64,000 nt of DNA. Source: Pseudomonas putida. Lineage in GTDB: Bacteria > Pseudomonadota > Gammaproteobacteria > Pseudomonadales > Pseudomonadaceae. The stretch is taken from contig NZ_CP029693.1 of the NCBI RefSeq assembly GCF_003228315.1, forward strand, positions 4,994,501 to 5,058,500. The letters run 5' to 3'. Below the pieces are notes generated by a model. The model searched no databases. It worked only from the letters and a program-made list of their open reading frames with translations, and had not been told where the DNA came from. The stretch's first letter is position 1. Every line of letters begins with the position of its first letter. The position numbers and the translations under genes are program-made. Below are positions 54,239-63,449 of this stretch, in pieces.

Positions 54239-54814
54239 ATGCAGTTGGACCCCGCGAGCGGTTGGTGTCAGGACGTGCGTTTGTGTCCCTCGCCCAACTT
54301 CAATGCGCGCCCTACGGGCGAAATTTCCCTGCTGGTGATCCACAACATCAGCCTGCCGCCAGCGCAATTCGCCACCGGCAAGGTGCAGGAGTTTTTCCAG
54401 AATCGCCTGGATGTCACGGAGCACCCTTACTTTGAGGGGATTGCCGATCTGCGCGTGTCCGCGCACTTTCTGATTGAGCGTGACGGTGCTGTCACCCAGT
54501 TTGTCTCTTGCCTGGAGCGCGCCTGGCACGCCGGGGTGTCGAATTTCGAGGGGCGGGAAACCTGTAACGATTTTTCCGTGGGCATTGAGCTGGAGGGTAC
54601 GGATGATCTGCCGTTCACCGATGCGCAGTACGACGCATTGACTACCCTGACCCGGCAACTGCAAGGCGCCTTCACGGACATCACCCCGGAACGTATCTGC
54701 GGGCACAGCGACATCGCTCCTGGGCGCAAGACCGATCCGGGGCCGGCGTTTGACTGGCAGCGCTACCGTGCAGCCCTGGCAAAAGCCGCTGCGGAAAAAG
54801 AGGAATCACAATGA
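54239..54814 (+). CDS. ampD: AmpD, 1,6-anhydro-MurNAc-L-alanine amidase
   Basis: 191 residues from MQLDPASGWCQDVRLCPSPN. Zinc ligands are His35 (LLVIHNISLPP), His156 and Asp166 (CGHSDIAPGRKTDPGP); Glu117 in VGIELEG corresponds to the catalytic glutamate. It cleaves anhydro-muropeptides during cytoplasmic cell-wall recycling, and its loss derepresses AmpC beta-lactamase in species that have AmpR. It overlaps ampE by four bases. Confidence 0.97.
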   Translation: MQLDPASGWCQDVRLCPSPNFNARPTGEISLLVIHNISLPPAQFATGKVQEFFQNRLDVTEHPYFEGIADLRVSAHFLIERDGAVTQFVSCLERAWHAGVSNFEGRETCNDFSVGIELEGTDDLPFTDAQYDALTTLTRQLQGAFTDITPERICGHSDIAPGRKTDPGPAFDWQRYRAALAKAAAEKEESQ

Positions 54815-55647
54815 GTTTTCTGGTGTTGCTGTTGGCGGTGTGGATCGAGAAATTCTCGGCCCTGCGTCATCAGGTTCAGCGAGATGGCGCTTGGATTCGC
54901 GAGCTGCACAAACTCGAATCGAATCCGCGCATGGCGAAAAATCCATGGCTGGTGCTGGGCGTGCTGGTGTTGTTCCCGGTTGCGCTGCTGGCGCTGCTTT
55001 TGTGGGTGCTGGACCCCGTGGCCTACGGTTTGTTGGCGCTGCCGGTGCACCTGCTGGTGGTGATTTACAGCCTGGGGCGGGGCGATCTGCTGGTCGGTCT
55101 CGGTCCTTTCCGCGATGCATGGCGTCGGGAAGACCTGCAGGCCGCGGCCCATGTTGCCAAGCGTGATCTGGACATCTGCGCCGACAGTGGCGAGCAATTG
55201 CTGGAGCGGGTCGAAGGGCATTTGCTGTGGGAGGCCTACCAGAGCTTTTTCGCGGTGATTTTCTGGTACTTCCTGTTGGGACCGGTCGCCGCCCTGAGCT
55301 ATCGCTTGTTGGCCCTGGCCGAGGAGCATGGGCAAAACCCTGCCGTGGTCGAGCGTGCCGGGCAATTGCGCCACGCCTTCGACTGGATTCCGGTACGCCT
55401 GTTGGCAGCCAGTTTTGCCTTGGTCGGCAACTTCGCCGCAGTCAGCAGGGTGATGTTGCATGAGCTGCTGAACTGGAACATCAGCGCCGCGCAATTGATC
55501 GAAAAGGCCGGGCTGGTGGCGGCTGAAATCCCGGCCCCGGTCGCGGGGCCCGAAGGCATCAACAACCTCGACCGGATCTGGGAGTTGCTCCTGCGGGCGG
55601 CGGTGCTCTGGTATGCAGGGTTCGCGTTGTGGACCGTGCTGCATTGA
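54811..55647 (+). CDS. ampE: AmpE, inner-membrane protein of the ampDE operon
   Basis: 278 residues. The N-terminus MSFLVLLLAVWIEKFSALR and four hydrophobic segments (about 1-15, 45-90, 140-170, 255-275) fit AmpE, which resembles CobD/CbiB membrane proteins. Its role beside AmpD is unsettled; a sensory or signalling function has been proposed. It is translationally coupled to ampD (ATGA). Confidence 0.95.
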   Translation: MSFLVLLLAVWIEKFSALRHQVQRDGAWIRELHKLESNPRMAKNPWLVLGVLVLFPVALLALLLWVLDPVAYGLLALPVHLLVVIYSLGRGDLLVGLGPFRDAWRREDLQAAAHVAKRDLDICADSGEQLLERVEGHLLWEAYQSFFAVIFWYFLLGPVAALSYRLLALAEEHGQNPAVVERAGQLRHAFDWIPVRLLAASFALVGNFAAVSRVMLHELLNWNISAAQLIEKAGLVAAEIPAPVAGPEGINNLDRIWELLLRAAVLWYAGFALWTVLH

Positions 55648-55659
55648 TTTAAAAAACGA

Positions 55660-55731
55660 AAAGATCGCCGTCTTCGGCAGCTCCTACGGTCGACAGGTGT
55701 GTAGGCGCTGCCTCAGGCTGCGATCTTTTTC
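55660..55731. repeat. REP-like hairpin of the GATCGCAGCC family
   Basis: AAAAGATCGCCGTCTTCGGC at the left and GGCTGCGATCTTTTTCC at the right enclose GCTCCTAC. It is a degraded relative of the element at 19578-19639 and may also terminate ampE. Confidence 0.65.
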
Positions 55732-55855
55732 CGTTAACCTTAAGTTACAAAACCCTCCCTGATTTTGAGTTATATACAGATAGCGCCCAATAGTGGCTAT
55801 CTGCTGCCTGGTTGCGCTCGCTAAATAAAAATAAGAAATCCAAGGGAGACATCCA

Positions 55856-57886
55856 GTGAAGAGCTTGCTCTATCCCGCTGTCGCGCTGATGAACCGCCTG
55901 AGCTTCGGCATGAAGTTCAGCCTGATCAGTGTCCTGTTCCTGGTGCCAATGCTGGTGACCAACTTCTACCTGGTCCGTGACTCCTATCGCGAATTCCAGG
56001 GCACTCGCATCGAACTGCAGAGCCTCGACCTGTTGGGGCGCAGCGTAGAGCTACGGCGCGACCTGGAGACACTGAACAACCTGGTGCAGATCAACGTCTC
56101 CCTCGGTCAGTCGCCCAAGGTGGGCAATCTCGAGTCACAAATCAGCACGCTGGAGCAGGGGGTGCTGACACGCCTACAAGCAATGACGGCGATGACCACA
56201 GATCCGGAGCAGATCGCGGTGTTCGACGCCAAGCGCGATGAAATGATCACTGCGTTCAAGGCGCAACAATCGGAAAAATCCCTGCAAAGCAAAAGTGGCA
56301 TGACCGGCAAATTGCTCGGCAGTGCGCAGATCTTCAGTCAGATCATCGCCAGCCAGGCGGGGCTGAGCCGCGACAATCAAAGCGACATGCGCCAGCTCAG
56401 CGAGCTCGCCACCAGCGTGACGCCACGTATTACCCAGATTCTCGGTGAAGGCCGGGCCATCGGTTCTTCAGCCCTGGGTCAGGGTTTTCTCAACTCGGCA
56501 TCGAGCAATCGCTTCGATGAACTGCTGGCTCAGATCGAAAAGGTCCAGGGCGAATACGGGCTGAAGTTGCAGGACACACTGGCCTCCAGTAAGGCTGCCC
56601 GGGACACCCTGGCCGTCCAGGCCGAAAGCAGCAAGGCATCGTTGAAAAAGACCAGTGAGCTGTTTGAAGAGAAAGTGGTGATGGCCGACACCCTGGATAC
56701 GCCGTGGCAGGCCTTTTACGATCAAGTCACCGGGTTGATGGATCAGACCTATCAACTCAACGACGCCACCCTGAAATTTCTTGATGCTCAGTTGCAGCAG
56801 CGCCTGGAGCAAAACCGCACGCACATGATCCTGCAAGCTGTCGCGCTGTCGGTGGTGTTTGTGCTGATTTTCTACCTCTACGGCGGCTTCTACGCCTCGA
56901 CCCGGACTACGCTCAAGCGCCTTGGCGGCGTAATGGACAAAGTGGCGGCCGGCGACATGACCGTCACCTTCAGTGCCCACAGCCGTGATGAGCTGGGTGA
57001 GTTGGGTGAAGTGTTCAACGGCACTGTGAAAAAAATCCATGACCTGATCGAGCGGGTCGGGCACACCGTCAGTGAGGTCGAGCGTCAGGCCGGGCAGGTG
57101 GAGAATGTGTCGGCGCAGAGCAACCAGGCGGTGGCCGGGCAACGCACGCAGATCGAACAGGTCGCCACCGCGATGAACCAGATGTCCGCCACTTCCCTGG
57201 AGGTCGCGCGCAGCGCCGCCGCGGCAGTCAGCAGCGCTCACAGCGTTAACGACGAAACCATCAGCGGTCGCGGCCTGGTGCAATCCCAGCAGGGCAGCAT
57301 CGCCGCGCTGGCCAGCGAGATCGATCAATCGGTGTTGGTGATCAATCAACTGGCCAGCGACAGCCAGTCCATCAGCCGTGTGCTGGAAGTGATCAAGAGC
57401 ATCGCCGAACAGACCAACCTGCTGGCGCTCAATGCCGCCATCGAAGCGGCACGGGCCGGGGAACAAGGGCGCGGTTTCGCGGTGGTGGCGGACGAGGTCC
57501 GGACGCTGGCCAAGCGTACCCAGCAATCGACCGAGGAAATCGAGCAGATGATCTCCAGGCTCCATGGCGGCGTCGGTGCGGCGGTGAAGGCGATGGGCGT
57601 CAGCCATGAGATGGCGAACGGTACGGTCGGTCAGTCGGAAAAGGTCCAGCAGGCGCTGGAGAACATCCTCGACGCGGTGGGCATGATCGTCGACCAGAAC
57701 CAGCAGATCGCTGCGGCCGTGGAGCAGCAAACCGCCGTGGCCCACGACATTGACCAGAACATCGTCGAGATCAATCGTGCCGGTGAACGTACTGCCGAAG
57801 GCGCGCACCAGACCGAAGACGCCAGCCGCGCATTGTCGATGCAGGTGGTGGAGCTCAAGCAGCTGATCAGCGCGTTCCGCGTTTGA
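55856..57886 (+). CDS. Methyl-accepting chemotaxis protein
   Basis: 676 residues from GTG 55856 with GGGAG upstream. TM1 lies at about 20-40. A long helical periplasmic sensor region (about 41-320) follows, then TM2 (about 323-347) and HAMP (about 348-400). The signalling domain contains the hairpin tip EQTNLLALNAAIEAARAGEQ near 518 and VVADEVRTLAKRTQQSTEEI. The sensor region is roughly 280 residues, larger than a single four-helix bundle and so possibly a helical bimodular type; its ligand cannot be told. No C-terminal CheR-tethering pentapeptide is seen. Monocistronic, bounded by REP-like elements. Confidence 0.93.
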   Translation: MKSLLYPAVALMNRLSFGMKFSLISVLFLVPMLVTNFYLVRDSYREFQGTRIELQSLDLLGRSVELRRDLETLNNLVQINVSLGQSPKVGNLESQISTLEQGVLTRLQAMTAMTTDPEQIAVFDAKRDEMITAFKAQQSEKSLQSKSGMTGKLLGSAQIFSQIIASQAGLSRDNQSDMRQLSELATSVTPRITQILGEGRAIGSSALGQGFLNSASSNRFDELLAQIEKVQGEYGLKLQDTLASSKAARDTLAVQAESSKASLKKTSELFEEKVVMADTLDTPWQAFYDQVTGLMDQTYQLNDATLKFLDAQLQQRLEQNRTHMILQAVALSVVFVLIFYLYGGFYASTRTTLKRLGGVMDKVAAGDMTVTFSAHSRDELGELGEVFNGTVKKIHDLIERVGHTVSEVERQAGQVENVSAQSNQAVAGQRTQIEQVATAMNQMSATSLEVARSAAAAVSSAHSVNDETISGRGLVQSQQGSIAALASEIDQSVLVINQLASDSQSISRVLEVIKSIAEQTNLLALNAAIEAARAGEQGRGFAVVADEVRTLAKRTQQSTEEIEQMISRLHGGVGAAVKAMGVSHEMANGTVGQSEKVQQALENILDAVGMIVDQNQQIAAAVEQQTAVAHDIDQNIVEINRAGERTAEGAHQTEDASRALSMQVVELKQLISAFRV

Positions 57887-57904
57887 TGGGCACCACACTC
57901 CAAA

Positions 57905-57994
57905 TGTAGGAGCGAGCCTGCTCGCGATGGCATTTTCAGCTTCAACATTGCGTCGGCTGACAATCCGCTATCGCGAGCAGGCTCGCTCCTACAG
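57905..57994. repeat. Paired REP-like element
   Basis: TGTAGGAGCGAGCCTGCTCGCGAT and its near-perfect inverted copy ATCGCGAGCAGGCTCGCTCCTACA flank about 40 bases. It is the same family as the pair at 10842-10932 and better preserved. The remaining gap to 58121 shows no gene. Confidence 0.85.
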
Positions 57995-58120
57995 GAGGGG
58001 TAGCTTAATTTTCTGTAGTACTTTTCACTTGTGCCGGTAGGGAATGTCCTGATTTGATCCGTGCTCCGGTTTTTCGTCTTCAATGGGCGATGATCAAATC
58101 ACTGACCACATGAAGGAATC

Positions 58121-58516
58121 ATGGTTATGCCCGTTGCAACGCTTGGAATCCAAGGACACTGTGCCCATTGCCAGCGTACGTTGTTGCTCGAACCCTGGCA
58201 GCTCAATGCCATCTCCATCAACGAGGCGTTTACCTGTTCCCACTGTCAGAAAGCCTTGCAGCTCAATGATCCTCGGCAGATCAAGCGCTTAAAGTCGCTC
58301 GACTCCCTGGCCATGTTGAAGGCAAGCCTGCTGGTGATGATTTGCACCGCCTTGCTGGTCGCCCTGGTGCTGGAATGGATCGGGATGCTCAGTGTCGTCG
58401 AACAGATCAATTTTTCGCTGGTGGCGATTTTCATCTACTTCATCGCCATGCGATTTGCCCGTCAGCGTCAGCACATGACCTTGATTCTCGAGGCCGCCAA
58501 GGCCCACGCCGACTGA
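58121..58516 (+). CDS. Membrane protein with N-terminal zinc-ribbon motif
   Basis: 131 residues with GAAGGAA upstream. Two CxxC pairs (Cys14/Cys17 in CAHC, Cys39/Cys42 in CSHC) form a likely zinc ribbon facing the cytoplasm. Two membrane helices (about 66-90 and 95-112) and a short basic tail follow. No named family recognised. Convergent with tatD, so not part of that operon. Confidence 0.75.
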   Translation: MVMPVATLGIQGHCAHCQRTLLLEPWQLNAISINEAFTCSHCQKALQLNDPRQIKRLKSLDSLAMLKASLLVMICTALLVALVLEWIGMLSVVEQINFSLVAIFIYFIAMRFARQRQHMTLILEAAKAHAD

Positions 58517-59293
58517 TTACCAGTTGAACAATTCACGGGCATTGGCGGTGCTGGCGCCAGCCAATCGTTCGGGGCTGACCGCCATGATCCCGGCCAGTGC
58601 CTCGCAGATCGCCGGCAAGTGCGCCGGGCTGTTGCGCTGACCGGGGAACATGGCGGGCGCCATGTCCGGTGAGTCGGTTTCCAGGACGACCGAGTCCAGT
58701 GGCAGCTCCGCCAGCACGCGGTGCATGCGCAAGGCCTGCGGCCAGGTGGCGGCTCCGCCCAATCCCAGTTTGAAACCGAGCTTGATGTATTCCCGGGCTT
58801 CCTCGCGACTGCCGGCGAAGGCGTGGATGATGCCGGCGCGTTGGAGCTTGAAGCGTTTGAGCGTGGCGATTACCGCCGCATGACTGCGCCGTACGTGGAT
58901 CAGCGCAGGCAGGTTGAAGTCCGCCGCCAGTTGTAGTTGTGCGTCGAACAACGCCTGCTGGCGTCCGCGGTCGAGGGCTTCGATGAAGTAGTCCAGGCCG
59001 ATTTCGCCCACGGCGCAAAGCTGTCGATGACCGGCCAGCCGCGTCAGCCAGTCGCCGAGTTCCACCAGGTGTTCGGGGCGATGATCGTCCAGGTACACCG
59101 GGTGCAAGCCGAACGCGGCGTAGAGGTCAGGATCGTCTTGCACCAGTTCCCACACCCGTTGCCAATTACCCTGAAATACCCCCAGCACCACCATCTTGCG
59201 CACACCGAGGGCGCGACTTTGCGTCATCAGCGCCTGGCGATCGGCGTCGAAGTCCGGGAAGTCCAGATGGGTGTGGGTGTCGATCAGCTCCAC
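58517..59293 (-). CDS. TatD-family metal-dependent hydrolase
   Basis: 258 residues of a TIM-barrel metallohydrolase: DTHTHLDF with His7 and His9, AVGEIGLDYF with the metal-bridging Glu, LIHVRRSH, HAFAGSREEAREYI and VVLETDSPDMAP. Members are DNases acting on 3' ends or related phosphoesterases. It begins three bases after the fruR stop, so the two genes are one transcript. The exact paralogue (tatD, ycfH or yjjV type) is not settled; YjjV is a fair guess. Confidence 0.9.
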   Translation of the reverse strand: MELIDTHTHLDFPDFDADRQALMTQSRALGVRKMVVLGVFQGNWQRVWELVQDDPDLYAAFGLHPVYLDDHRPEHLVELGDWLTRLAGHRQLCAVGEIGLDYFIEALDRGRQQALFDAQLQLAADFNLPALIHVRRSHAAVIATLKRFKLQRAGIIHAFAGSREEAREYIKLGFKLGLGGAATWPQALRMHRVLAELPLDSVVLETDSPDMAPAMFPGQRNSPAHLPAICEALAGIMAVSPERLAGASTANARELFNW

Positions 59294-59296
59294 GGT

Positions 59297-60292
59297 TCAA
59301 TCCTGGCGAATGCGCTGTTTGAAGGTCCGCGCGATGGCCTGCACGCCGGGCTGGTAATCGGACTGCTCGATGGCTGCCAGCGCAAGGGCCAGGGCTTTAT
59401 CGGCGATCAGCTGGTGCTGCTGGGCCATGGCATTGACCGGCAACGGCAGGAAGTCCAGCAACTGGGTGTCACCGAACGTGCCCAGGCGCAGAGGCCGGGT
59501 TTTCAGCGGGAAGTCATGCAAGGCGTCGAACACACCCTGCAGCAGCACGTAAGACGTGGTCACCAGCGCCTCGGGCAAGTGCCCTACACGCTGGAGCATT
59601 TCCTCCATCAATTGCTTGCCGCATTCACGGCTGAACGATTCGCCATGTTCAATCAGCACTTCGCCCTTGTATCCGGACAGCGCTTCCTTGAAACCGGCGG
59701 CCCGTTCCTGGCTGATGCTCAGCTCCGGACGGGCACCGATCAGGGCGATCTGTTTAGGCAACGGGTCCAGCAGGCTGCGAGTCAGTTGCAGGCTGGCTTC
59801 ACGGTCGTCGCTGATCACCGAGCAGAAGTGTTCCGGCTCCATGACCCGGTCGACGGCAATGATCGGGATGCCTTTGGCCTGCAACTGGCGATAACTGTCG
59901 TCACCGACCGGCAGGCAACTGGCGACGATCAACGCATCGCAGCGCCGGGCGCGGAACAGCTTGAGCAATTGTCGCTCGCTGTCGGGCGCGTCGTCGGAGC
60001 TGGCGATCAGCAGTTGATAGCCGCGAGCCCGTGCACCTTGCTCCAGCAACTTGGCAATTCGCGCGTAACTGGGGTTTTCCAGGTCCGGCAGAATGAACCC
60101 CAGGGTGCGGGTATGGCGGCTGCGCAGTCCGGCGGCCTGGGGGTTGGGCGTAAAGCCGTGCTGATCGACCACCGCGCGCACGCGCTCGACGGTCGCGCTG
60201 CTGATGCGTTGTTGTTCGGCCTTGCCGTTGATGACGTAGCTGGCGGTGGTAACGGACACACCGGCCAACTGGGCGATATCACTGAGTTTCAA
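59297..60292 (-). CDS. fruR: FruR/Cra, LacI-family regulator of fructose utilisation
   Basis: 331 residues if started at TTG 60292 (LKLSDIAQLAGVSVTTASYV), with AAGGA nine bases upstream. A TTG at 60340 would add 16 residues but has poor spacing. The LacI helix-turn-helix (about 1-50) is followed by the periplasmic-binding-like effector domain. It represses fruBKA in the absence of fructose-1-phosphate; in Pseudomonas this regulator is largely local. Divergent from fruB, with a matching operator between them. Confidence 0.92.
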   Translation of the reverse strand: MKLSDIAQLAGVSVTTASYVINGKAEQQRISSATVERVRAVVDQHGFTPNPQAAGLRSRHTRTLGFILPDLENPSYARIAKLLEQGARARGYQLLIASSDDAPDSERQLLKLFRARRCDALIVASCLPVGDDSYRQLQAKGIPIIAVDRVMEPEHFCSVISDDREASLQLTRSLLDPLPKQIALIGARPELSISQERAAGFKEALSGYKGEVLIEHGESFSRECGKQLMEEMLQRVGHLPEALVTTSYVLLQGVFDALHDFPLKTRPLRLGTFGDTQLLDFLPLPVNAMAQQHQLIADKALALALAAIEQSDYQPGVQAIARTFKQRIRQD

Positions 60293-60437
60293 CCCGTTGT
60301 TTCCTTGTTTTTTTTCGAGCTTGCCCGACAGTTTCGCCAATCCTACCCGATTCAGATAGTCGACCCTTGTTGCAGCGCATCCGACAATTGGACTTCACGA
60401 TTTCGAGGTTATCGAGTAACGTGCCAATCATGCTAGA

Positions 60438-60449
60438 TTAAACGTTTCA
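60438..60449. promoter_or_regulatory. Cra/FruR operator upstream of fruB
   Basis: TTAAACGTTTCA (reverse TGAAACGTTTAA) matches the Cra consensus TGAAWCG-type site. It lies 139 bases before the fruB ATG and 146 before fruR, so it can control either gene. Confidence 0.85.
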
Positions 60450-60587
60450 GCAAGCGTATTTTCAAGGTTGTTGGTCCCTTTTGTCAGTTCTGCCACGAAA
60501 CTGCCAAATCTTGTCTTCGCACAGGTGCCTAAGCTGAATCATCCAAAACAATACCTGGTGTCCACAGGGCGCCAAAAAGGAGAAAGC

Positions 60588-63449
60588 ATGCTCGAGCTCA
60601 CAGTGGAGCAGATATCCATGGGCCAATCGGCTGTGGATAAGTCCGAAGCCTTGCAATTGCTGGCCCGGCATCTGGTCGCCGATGGCCTGGTCGCCGAGGG
60701 TTACCTCGCCGGCTTGCAGGCGCGAGAGGCCCAGGGCTCGACCTTTCTCGGCCAGGGGATTGCCATTCCCCATGGCACGCCGCAAACCCGCGATCAGGTG
60801 TTCACCACCGGCGTGCGCCTGATGCAGTTCCCCGAAGGTGTGGACTGGGGCGACGGGCAGATCGTCTATCTGGCGATCGGCATTGCCGCCAAATCCGACG
60901 AACACCTGCGCCTGCTGCAATTGCTGACCCGCGCCCTCGGCGAGACCGATCTCGGCCAGGCCCTGCGCCGCGCCAGTTCCCCCGAAGCCCTGCTCAAACT
61001 GCTGCAAGGCGCGCCACAGGAACTGGCGCTGGATGCGCAGATGATCGGCCTGGGCGTTGCCGCTGAGGATTTCGAAGAGCTGGTATGGCGCGGCGCCCGG
61101 CTGCTGCGCCAGGCCGACTGCGTCAGCAACGGTTTCTCCGCCGTGTTGCAGCAGGTCGAAGCGCTGCCATTGGGCGATGGCCTGTGGTGGTTGCACAGCG
61201 AGCAGACGGTCAAGCGCCCGGGCCTGGCCTTCGTCACCCCGGACAAACCCTTGCGTTACCTCGGGCAGCCGTTGAACGGATTGTTCTGCCTGGCCAGCCT
61301 GGGCGAGGCGCATCAGGCCTTGCTCGAACGCCTGTGTGCCTTGCTGATTGAAGGTCGCGGTCACGAGTTGGGTCGCGCCACCAGCTGCCGCGCGGTGCTC
61401 GAAGTGCTCGGCGGTGAACTGCCCGCGGACTGGCCGAGCGCTCGTATCGCACTGGCCAACGCCCATGGCCTGCATGCGCGGCCGGCGAAGATCCTCGCGC
61501 AGTTGGCGAAGAGTTTTGAAGGCGAGATCCGCATCCGCATCGTCGACAGCCAGGACAGCGCCGTGTCGGTCAAGAGCTTGAGCAAGCTGCTCAGCCTCGG
61601 AGCCCGTCGTGGTCAGGTGCTGGAAATCATCGCCGAACCGAGCATCGCCGCCGATGCATTGCCTGCGCTGTTGGCCGCCATCGAAGAAGGCCTCGGCGAG
61701 GAAGTCGAGCCGCTGCCGCCGATAAGCCAACCGAACGTAGAAATGGCAGAGGTTGCCCAAGTGCTGCTCGCCCCAGCATCCGGCAGCTTGATCCAGGCCA
61801 TTGCCGCCGCACCGGGCATCGCCATCGGCCCGGCGCATATTCAAGTCCAGCAAGCCATCGATTACCCGCTACGCGGTGAGTCCGCCGCCGTTGAACGCGA
61901 ACGCCTCAAGCAAGCGTTGATACAAGTGCGAAGTGACATTCAGGGCCTGATCGAACGCAGCAAGGCCAAGGCAATCCGCGAGATTTTCGTCACCCATCAG
62001 GAAATGCTCGACGACCCGGAATTGACCGACGAGGTCGACACCCGCCTCAAACAAGGTGAAAGCGCGGAAGCGGCGTGGATGTCGGTGATCGAAGCCGCCG
62101 CCCGGCAGCAGGAATCCCTGCAGGACGCATTGCTCGCCGAGCGCGCCGCCGACTTGCGCGATGTGGGGCGCCGAGTGCTGGCGCAGTTGTGCGGTGTGCA
62201 AAGCGCGAGCGAGCCCGAGCAACCGTACATTCTGGTGATGGACGAAGTCGGCCCGTCCGACGTGGCACGCCTTGATCCGGCACGGGTTGCCGGCATTCTC
62301 ACTGCCCGGGGTGGCGCCACCGCACACAGCGCCATCGTCGCCAGGGCGCTGGGTATTCCGGCCCTGGTCGGCGCTGGCGCGGCCGTGCTGTTGTTGGCGC
62401 CAGGCACACCTTTGCTGCTCGACGGACAACGCGGTCGATTGCACGTGGATGCCGACTCGACCACCTTGCAGCGCGCCACCCAGGAGCGCGACACCCGCGA
62501 GCAACGGCTCAAGGCCGCCGCCGAACAACGCCATCAACCGGCCGTGACCACAGACGGGCATACCGTCGAAGTGGTCGCCAACATCGGTGAAAGCGCCGCC
62601 GTCATCGCCGCGGTGGAGCAGGGCGCCGAAGGCATCGGCTTGCTGCGCACCGAACTGATTTTCATGGCCCACCCGCAAGCACCGGACGAAGCCACCCAGG
62701 AAGCCGAATATCGCCGCGTGCTCGATGGCCTCGCCGGGCGGCCACTGGTGGTGCGCACCCTCGACGTCGGTGGCGACAAACCCTTGCCCTATTGGCCGAT
62801 CGCCAAGGAGGAAAACCCCTTCCTCGGCGTGCGCGGCATTCGCCTGACCCTGCAACGGCCGCAGATCATGGAAGCGCAACTGCGCGCCTTGCTGCGCGCC
62901 GCCGACAACCGTCCGCTGCGCATCATGTTTCCCATGGTCGGCAGCGTCGACGAGTGGCGCCAGGCCCGGGACATGACCGAGCGCCTGCGCCGGGAAATCC
63001 CGGTGGCAGACCTGCAACTGGGGATCATGATCGAAGTGCCGTCGGCGGCACTGCTGGCGCCGGTGCTGGCCAAGGAGGTCGACTTCTTCAGCGTCGGCAC
63101 CAACGACCTGACGCAATACACCCTGGCCATCGACCGTGGCCATCCAACCCTGTCGGCCCAGGCCGATGGCTTGCACCCGGCGGTGCTGCAACTGATCGAC
63201 ATCACCGTGCGCGCGGCCCATGCCCATGGCAAGTGGGTGGGCGTCTGCGGTGAGCTGGCGGCCGATCCGCTGGCGGTACCGGTGCTGGTCGGGCTGGGCG
63301 TGGATGAGTTGAGCGTGGGCGCGCGCAGCATCCCCGAGGTCAAGGCGCGGGTTCGCGAGCTCAGCCTGAGCCAGGCCAGAAACCTCGCCCAAGAGGCGCT
63401 CGCCGTGGGCAGCGCCAATGAAGTCCGTGCATTAGTGGAGGCCCTGTAA
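60588..63449 (+). CDS. fruB: FruB, fructose PTS multiphosphoryl protein (EIIA-HPr-EI)
   Basis: 953 residues from MLELTVEQISMG with AAAAAGGAG upstream. EIIA-Fru domain (1-145) has GIAIPHGTP with phosphorylatable His62. HPr domain (about 284-370) has NAHGLHARPA with His296. Enzyme I (about 405-953) has GGATAHSAIVARALGIP with His580 and the PEP-binding barrel. Residues 150-265 resemble a second, degenerate EIIA without the active His. The protein carries phosphate from PEP to FruA, which brings in fructose as fructose-1-phosphate. The stop overlaps the fruK start. Confidence 0.96.
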   Translation: MLELTVEQISMGQSAVDKSEALQLLARHLVADGLVAEGYLAGLQAREAQGSTFLGQGIAIPHGTPQTRDQVFTTGVRLMQFPEGVDWGDGQIVYLAIGIAAKSDEHLRLLQLLTRALGETDLGQALRRASSPEALLKLLQGAPQELALDAQMIGLGVAAEDFEELVWRGARLLRQADCVSNGFSAVLQQVEALPLGDGLWWLHSEQTVKRPGLAFVTPDKPLRYLGQPLNGLFCLASLGEAHQALLERLCALLIEGRGHELGRATSCRAVLEVLGGELPADWPSARIALANAHGLHARPAKILAQLAKSFEGEIRIRIVDSQDSAVSVKSLSKLLSLGARRGQVLEIIAEPSIAADALPALLAAIEEGLGEEVEPLPPISQPNVEMAEVAQVLLAPASGSLIQAIAAAPGIAIGPAHIQVQQAIDYPLRGESAAVERERLKQALIQVRSDIQGLIERSKAKAIREIFVTHQEMLDDPELTDEVDTRLKQGESAEAAWMSVIEAAARQQESLQDALLAERAADLRDVGRRVLAQLCGVQSASEPEQPYILVMDEVGPSDVARLDPARVAGILTARGGATAHSAIVARALGIPALVGAGAAVLLLAPGTPLLLDGQRGRLHVDADSTTLQRATQERDTREQRLKAAAEQRHQPAVTTDGHTVEVVANIGESAAVIAAVEQGAEGIGLLRTELIFMAHPQAPDEATQEAEYRRVLDGLAGRPLVVRTLDVGGDKPLPYWPIAKEENPFLGVRGIRLTLQRPQIMEAQLRALLRAADNRPLRIMFPMVGSVDEWRQARDMTERLRREIPVADLQLGIMIEVPSAALLAPVLAKEVDFFSVGTNDLTQYTLAIDRGHPTLSAQADGLHPAVLQLIDITVRAAHAHGKWVGVCGELAADPLAVPVLVGLGVDELSVGARSIPEVKARVRELSLSQARNLAQEALAVGSANEVRALVEAL

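Noticed and set aside
60462..61853. 463-codon minus-strand frame over fruB, and 61869-63392
   Set aside because: Antisense shadows of FruB domains; Gln/Gly/Ala-rich with no domain.
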